Positions 61,354-64,000 of a DNA stretch of 64,000 nt are shown here, piece after piece. The notes beneath the pieces were generated by a model that saw nothing but the letters and a program-made list of their open reading frames with translations, made no database searches and was not told the origin of the DNA. Source of the DNA: Bradyrhizobium sp. Ash2021 (GTDB taxonomy: Bacteria > Pseudomonadota > Alphaproteobacteria > Rhizobiales > Xanthobacteraceae); assembly GCF_031202265.1 (NCBI RefSeq), contig NZ_CP100604.1, positions 6,740,501-6,804,500 on the forward strand, read 5' to 3'. The position numbers and the translations under genes were made by a program. Position 1 is the first letter of the stretch; each line of letters starts with the position of its first letter.

Positions 61354-61839
61354 ATGGAACTCACCGTGGTGCCCATCGTCAAGCCGGACGACGCCAACTT
61401 CATCTTCGGCCAGTCGCATTTCATCAAGACCGTGGAAGACCTCCACGAGGCGCTTGTGGGCACGGTTCCGGGCATCCGCTTCGGGCTGGCCTTCTGCGAG
61501 GCCTCTGGTAAGCGGCTGGTGCGCTGGTCGGGTAATGACGAACCCGCCCTCGCCCTCGCACGCGACAACGCATTGGCCATCGGCGCCGGCCACACTTTCC
61601 TGATCTTTCTGGGCGACGGGTTCTTTCCCGTCAACGTGCTGGCTGCGGTGCGCGCGGTGCCGGAGGTCTGCCGCATCTATTGCGCGACGGCCAATCCGAC
61701 ACAGGTAATCGTCGCACAAACGGAGCTGGGCCGCGGCGTGCTCGGCGTGGTGGATGGCGCCTCGCCGCTGGGTGTCGAAACCGACACCGACATTGCGTGG
61801 CGGAAAGACCTACTGCGCCAGATCGGCTACAAGCTATAG
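61354..61839 (+). CDS. Adenosine-specific kinase-like protein (DUF355)
   Basis: A 161-residue protein of the family described as adenosine-specific kinase, mostly known from archaea and thermophiles. Motifs: NFIFGQSHFIKTVEDLHEAL, IRFGLAFCEASGKRLVRWSG, GHTFLIFLGDGFFPVNVLAA and VCRIYCATANPTQVIVAQTE. The length matches the family. CAGGAG precedes ATG 61354. It sits 1 kb from a SAM hydroxide adenosyltransferase, whose product is adenosine, which gives a possible functional link. Confidence 0.85.
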   Translation: MELTVVPIVKPDDANFIFGQSHFIKTVEDLHEALVGTVPGIRFGLAFCEASGKRLVRWSGNDEPALALARDNALAIGAGHTFLIFLGDGFFPVNVLAAVRAVPEVCRIYCATANPTQVIVAQTELGRGVLGVVDGASPLGVETDTDIAWRKDLLRQIGYKL

Positions 61840-61981
61840 TGGCTGGATGAAGCCCAAGCCGACAGGATGCACCACCACCTGCAGCTGACGCTGCCACGGA
61901 TCGAACGCGACGAAGCGCGCGCCAGGATCGGGCAAGATCGCAGCGCGTCAGGTCTGCTTTCAGATCGCCCTTAGTGCGCCC

Positions 61982-63775
61982 TCAGCGCGTGACGTCAGGA
62001 CGATCCAGCTCTTGATGTAGCTCGCCACCCCGCATCAAGCGGCGGGCGATGTTGGCTGTCTGCAGTGACGCGCGTTCGGTCGGTGAATGGGCCGCCAGAT
62101 AGCGGGCAACCGCGATGAGGATGTGCCGGCCCTCGTCCGTGTCGCCCCACGCGCCGAATTGCCGGACTCCCGCCTCCAGCATCTGATACGCATGGAAGCC
62201 TGCATCTTCGCGCAGCACCGCATGCGCGAGCGTGGCGATCAGCGCCTGCGGCGAATGACCGAGCGTGAGATGCCTTGCCACCAGGCGTGCGGCGAGATCG
62301 ACCTGTCTCTGCCGGTCGAAGGCGTCGAGCAAGGCGGCGCCGATTGTCTCTGGATCCGCGGGCAGATCATCGAGCTGCTCGCCGCCGTCGCCCGGGATGC
62401 GCGCTGGCGGCACATTGAGATAGCGAGCAAGGTAGAGCGCCATCGCTCCGTGCAATACGCCGCGGACGGCCGTGCCGTGAGTGTCGATGTTGGCAGTCCC
62501 GATGCGCGTCAGCATCTGGTGGACTGCGTTGGCGTAGGTGAAGACGTGATGCGCCGTCTCCCAGTCGGCGTGCTCGTTGGCATTGCCGAAGCGCGCCACC
62601 CTGAGCGCTGCCGCGTACGCGAGGGATTGGCCAAGGTCAGCAGGAGCCGCGCCGGCGCGGATCGTCTCCTTGAGCGCGTCGGCGATCCTGGCCGGATCGT
62701 CACCGAGCAGCTCTTGAGCAAGTGCGGCGTGGCCCGACCAGTCACGCGAGCCGCGTCCGGCAGCGAACAGGTCCGCGAGTTCGCTGGCTGATTCCTCACA
62801 CAACGCAACAAGGTCAACGGGCTGGCGCCAGGCAGTCGATTCCTCGGCGCCACGGGCCGCTACCATCTGACCGACGACAGTCGGCAGCAGAGCCGCCGCG
62901 TGTTGCCAGCCGACCAGGTCGAGGCACTCGAACACCTTGTTGATGAAGTCGAGCGAGTGCCCGGTGTCGGCGAAAGCCCGCTCGGTCTCGGCGGCGAACA
63001 GGGCATCAGCGAGTTCAGCCGGGGAGAAGCCGGCCGCAATCGCCGTGAGCAGGGTGCGCTCGGCCGCCTCGCGATGGCGCACGTTTGTCCAACGCCGCAG
63101 CCAGCGTTTGAGCGCGGCCGGATCCGGTCGGCTTCCAAGCGGCGCGCGTTCCCGCCGCGGCGCCTCGCCGTCGCAGTCCGCCGCCACGCGGCGTGCGCCT
63201 TGGAACAGAGCGAGATAGGCTTCCTCCTCCGGCAGCACAGGCAGGATATTGGCGAGTGCCGTAAGGATCGTAAGACCCACGCCCCAGCGGTCGCGATTTT
63301 GCGCCCCGAACAGAGCTACCTCCCGTACGATTTCGGCCTGCGGTACGCCGGCCGCGAGCTGACCATGCATGGCCTTGGCAATGACGAGGCCGAGGTTGTG
63401 GGCGAGGCCGTTCGCAAGCCGCTGACGCCAGTGCGCGGCGAGATCGGCATGGGTGAAGTTGGTCTTCACCCAGACGTCACCATTGCGCACCTCGACCGGG
63501 CAGATCGGCACGTCGTCCGCCCATAGGTCGAAGGTGCAGCCGCTTTCGAGATCGAAGCGAGCGTGGTGCCAGTGACAGGTCAAGATGCCGTCCTCGACGC
63601 TGCCGCGCTCGAGCGGGAAGCCCATGTGCGGGCACCGATTGTCGAGGGCGAAGACGCGCCCGCGGTCGTAGATGACGAGGATCGGACGATGGCCACCGTG
63701 CACAACGAGCCGCCCCTTGATCGTCAGCTCCTCAAGGCTTCCCGCCAGCGCAAATTCCTTGCTAGGCGCGTCCAT
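61982..63775 (-). CDS. Rieske [2Fe-2S] protein with a long unknown C-terminal region
   Basis: A 597-residue protein. Residues ~5-105 are a Rieske domain: Cys48 and His50 (NRCPHMGF) and Cys67 and His70 (LTCHWHHARFDL) bind the cluster, as in soluble Rieske ferredoxins. The remaining ~490 residues are alpha-helical with no oxygenase motif I recognise; histidine-rich stretches (NANEHADWETAHHVFTYANA and NIDTHGTAVRGVLHGAMALY) could bind a metal or haem. The ATG at 63775 follows GGAAGGT; 63790 is an alternative. No reductase gene is adjacent. Role unknown. Confidence 0.8.
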   Translation of the reverse strand: MDAPSKEFALAGSLEELTIKGRLVVHGGHRPILVIYDRGRVFALDNRCPHMGFPLERGSVEDGILTCHWHHARFDLESGCTFDLWADDVPICPVEVRNGDVWVKTNFTHADLAAHWRQRLANGLAHNLGLVIAKAMHGQLAAGVPQAEIVREVALFGAQNRDRWGVGLTILTALANILPVLPEEEAYLALFQGARRVAADCDGEAPRRERAPLGSRPDPAALKRWLRRWTNVRHREAAERTLLTAIAAGFSPAELADALFAAETERAFADTGHSLDFINKVFECLDLVGWQHAAALLPTVVGQMVAARGAEESTAWRQPVDLVALCEESASELADLFAAGRGSRDWSGHAALAQELLGDDPARIADALKETIRAGAAPADLGQSLAYAAALRVARFGNANEHADWETAHHVFTYANAVHQMLTRIGTANIDTHGTAVRGVLHGAMALYLARYLNVPPARIPGDGGEQLDDLPADPETIGAALLDAFDRQRQVDLAARLVARHLTLGHSPQALIATLAHAVLREDAGFHAYQMLEAGVRQFGAWGDTDEGRHILIAVARYLAAHSPTERASLQTANIARRLMRGGELHQELDRPDVTR

Positions 63776-64000
63776 GAGCGTACCTTCCATTGTCGCTTTG
63801 GGGCCGCTGCAGGTACTCCGCAACATAGGCATCCTCTCGCGCAAAGGCGAGAGGATGCTATTGGGCTGCGCAAAAGTGCGCCGCGGAAGCAGCTCGCGAA
63901 CTGCCATGCGAGGCGGCCCAAGGTATTCAAAAATGCGCTATAAACGCCCGCACCTCTTCCAATCTTTCTGGCAATCCCTCTATGCTGTTTCACTATCAGT

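Noticed and set aside
1..64000. CRISPR arrays, rRNA genes, complete tRNA genes
   Set aside because: No regularly spaced repeats, no rRNA sequence and only truncated tRNA 3' ends were found.

Overview
The window looks like an accessory region of a Bradyrhizobium-type alphaproteobacterium (order Hyphomicrobiales). The evidence is the high-GC codon use, the PilZ, GrlR-like, DUF3734 and ISNCY/IS1380/IS256 genes typical of that group, and many copies of a dispersed GAACGGCCGC-TTTGCGCC-type palindrome that I associate with Bradyrhizobium. That attribution rests on recall of families, not on a search.

Layout. 1-0.68 kb: the 5' ribozyme part of a group II intron running off the left edge. 0.85-8.1 kb: an S9 peptidase, a PilZ protein, a decayed transposase, a few small hypothetical proteins and a 1-kb gene-free stretch with a tRNA-Ser-like fragment. 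8.1-14.1 kb: a Tat-exported PLP enzyme with a VTT/DedA-type membrane protein, then a periplasmic binding protein whose stop overlaps the start of a PAS-GGDEF-EAL c-di-GMP sensor. 14.7-19.5 kb: IS-rich debris (an IS5-type gene fused to a truncated IS256, a recombinase remnant, an intact ISNCY-type transposase). 19.6-31 kb: ordinary accessory genes (GrlR-like, topoisomerase III-like, C13-type peptidase, Pcm, saccharopine-dehydrogenase-like, CapA, RNase Z-like, YbhB, phosphoribosyltransferase). 31.1-33.7 kb: a dead tyrosine recombinase split by a complete IS1380 element with 16-bp inverted ends and a CTAG target duplication.

The centre of the window (33.85-48.06 kb) is a complete binuclear-iron monooxygenase locus of the propane/phenol (Mim/Prm) type. 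The minus-strand order is alcohol dehydrogenase, two small unknown proteins, hydroxylase alpha, reductase, hydroxylase beta, coupling protein, amidohydrolase, DUF59/MIP18-type protein and a divergent GroEL. A consensus sigma-54 promoter (TGGCAC-N5-TTGC) lies before the alcohol dehydrogenase, with two TGTT-N9-AACA dyads 33 bp apart upstream of it. Two sigma-54 activators follow on the plus strand. They carry different sensor halves but a nearly identical 923-bp output half, so two inputs may feed one promoter set.

48.4-51.8 kb is a graveyard (LysR tail, DUF3734 phospholipase tail, broken EmrA/EmrB efflux pair) followed by an intact 3-hydroxybutyrate dehydrogenase. 53-57.2 kb holds a D-glutamate cyclase-like gene, a GYD protein, a frameshifted RutE-type nitroreductase and a methyltransferase. 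A LysR tail, a 46-bp hairpin and a tRNA 3' fragment (57.4-58.1 kb) separate this from a last block (58.1-63.8 kb). That block groups a PflX-like radical SAM protein, a SAM hydroxide adenosyltransferase, a DUF2905 membrane protein, an adenosine-specific kinase-like protein and a Rieske protein with a long unknown C-terminal region. It suggests handling of SAM-derived adenosine.

At least nine reading frames are broken by indels, stops or insertions, almost all outside the monooxygenase operon, which is intact throughout.
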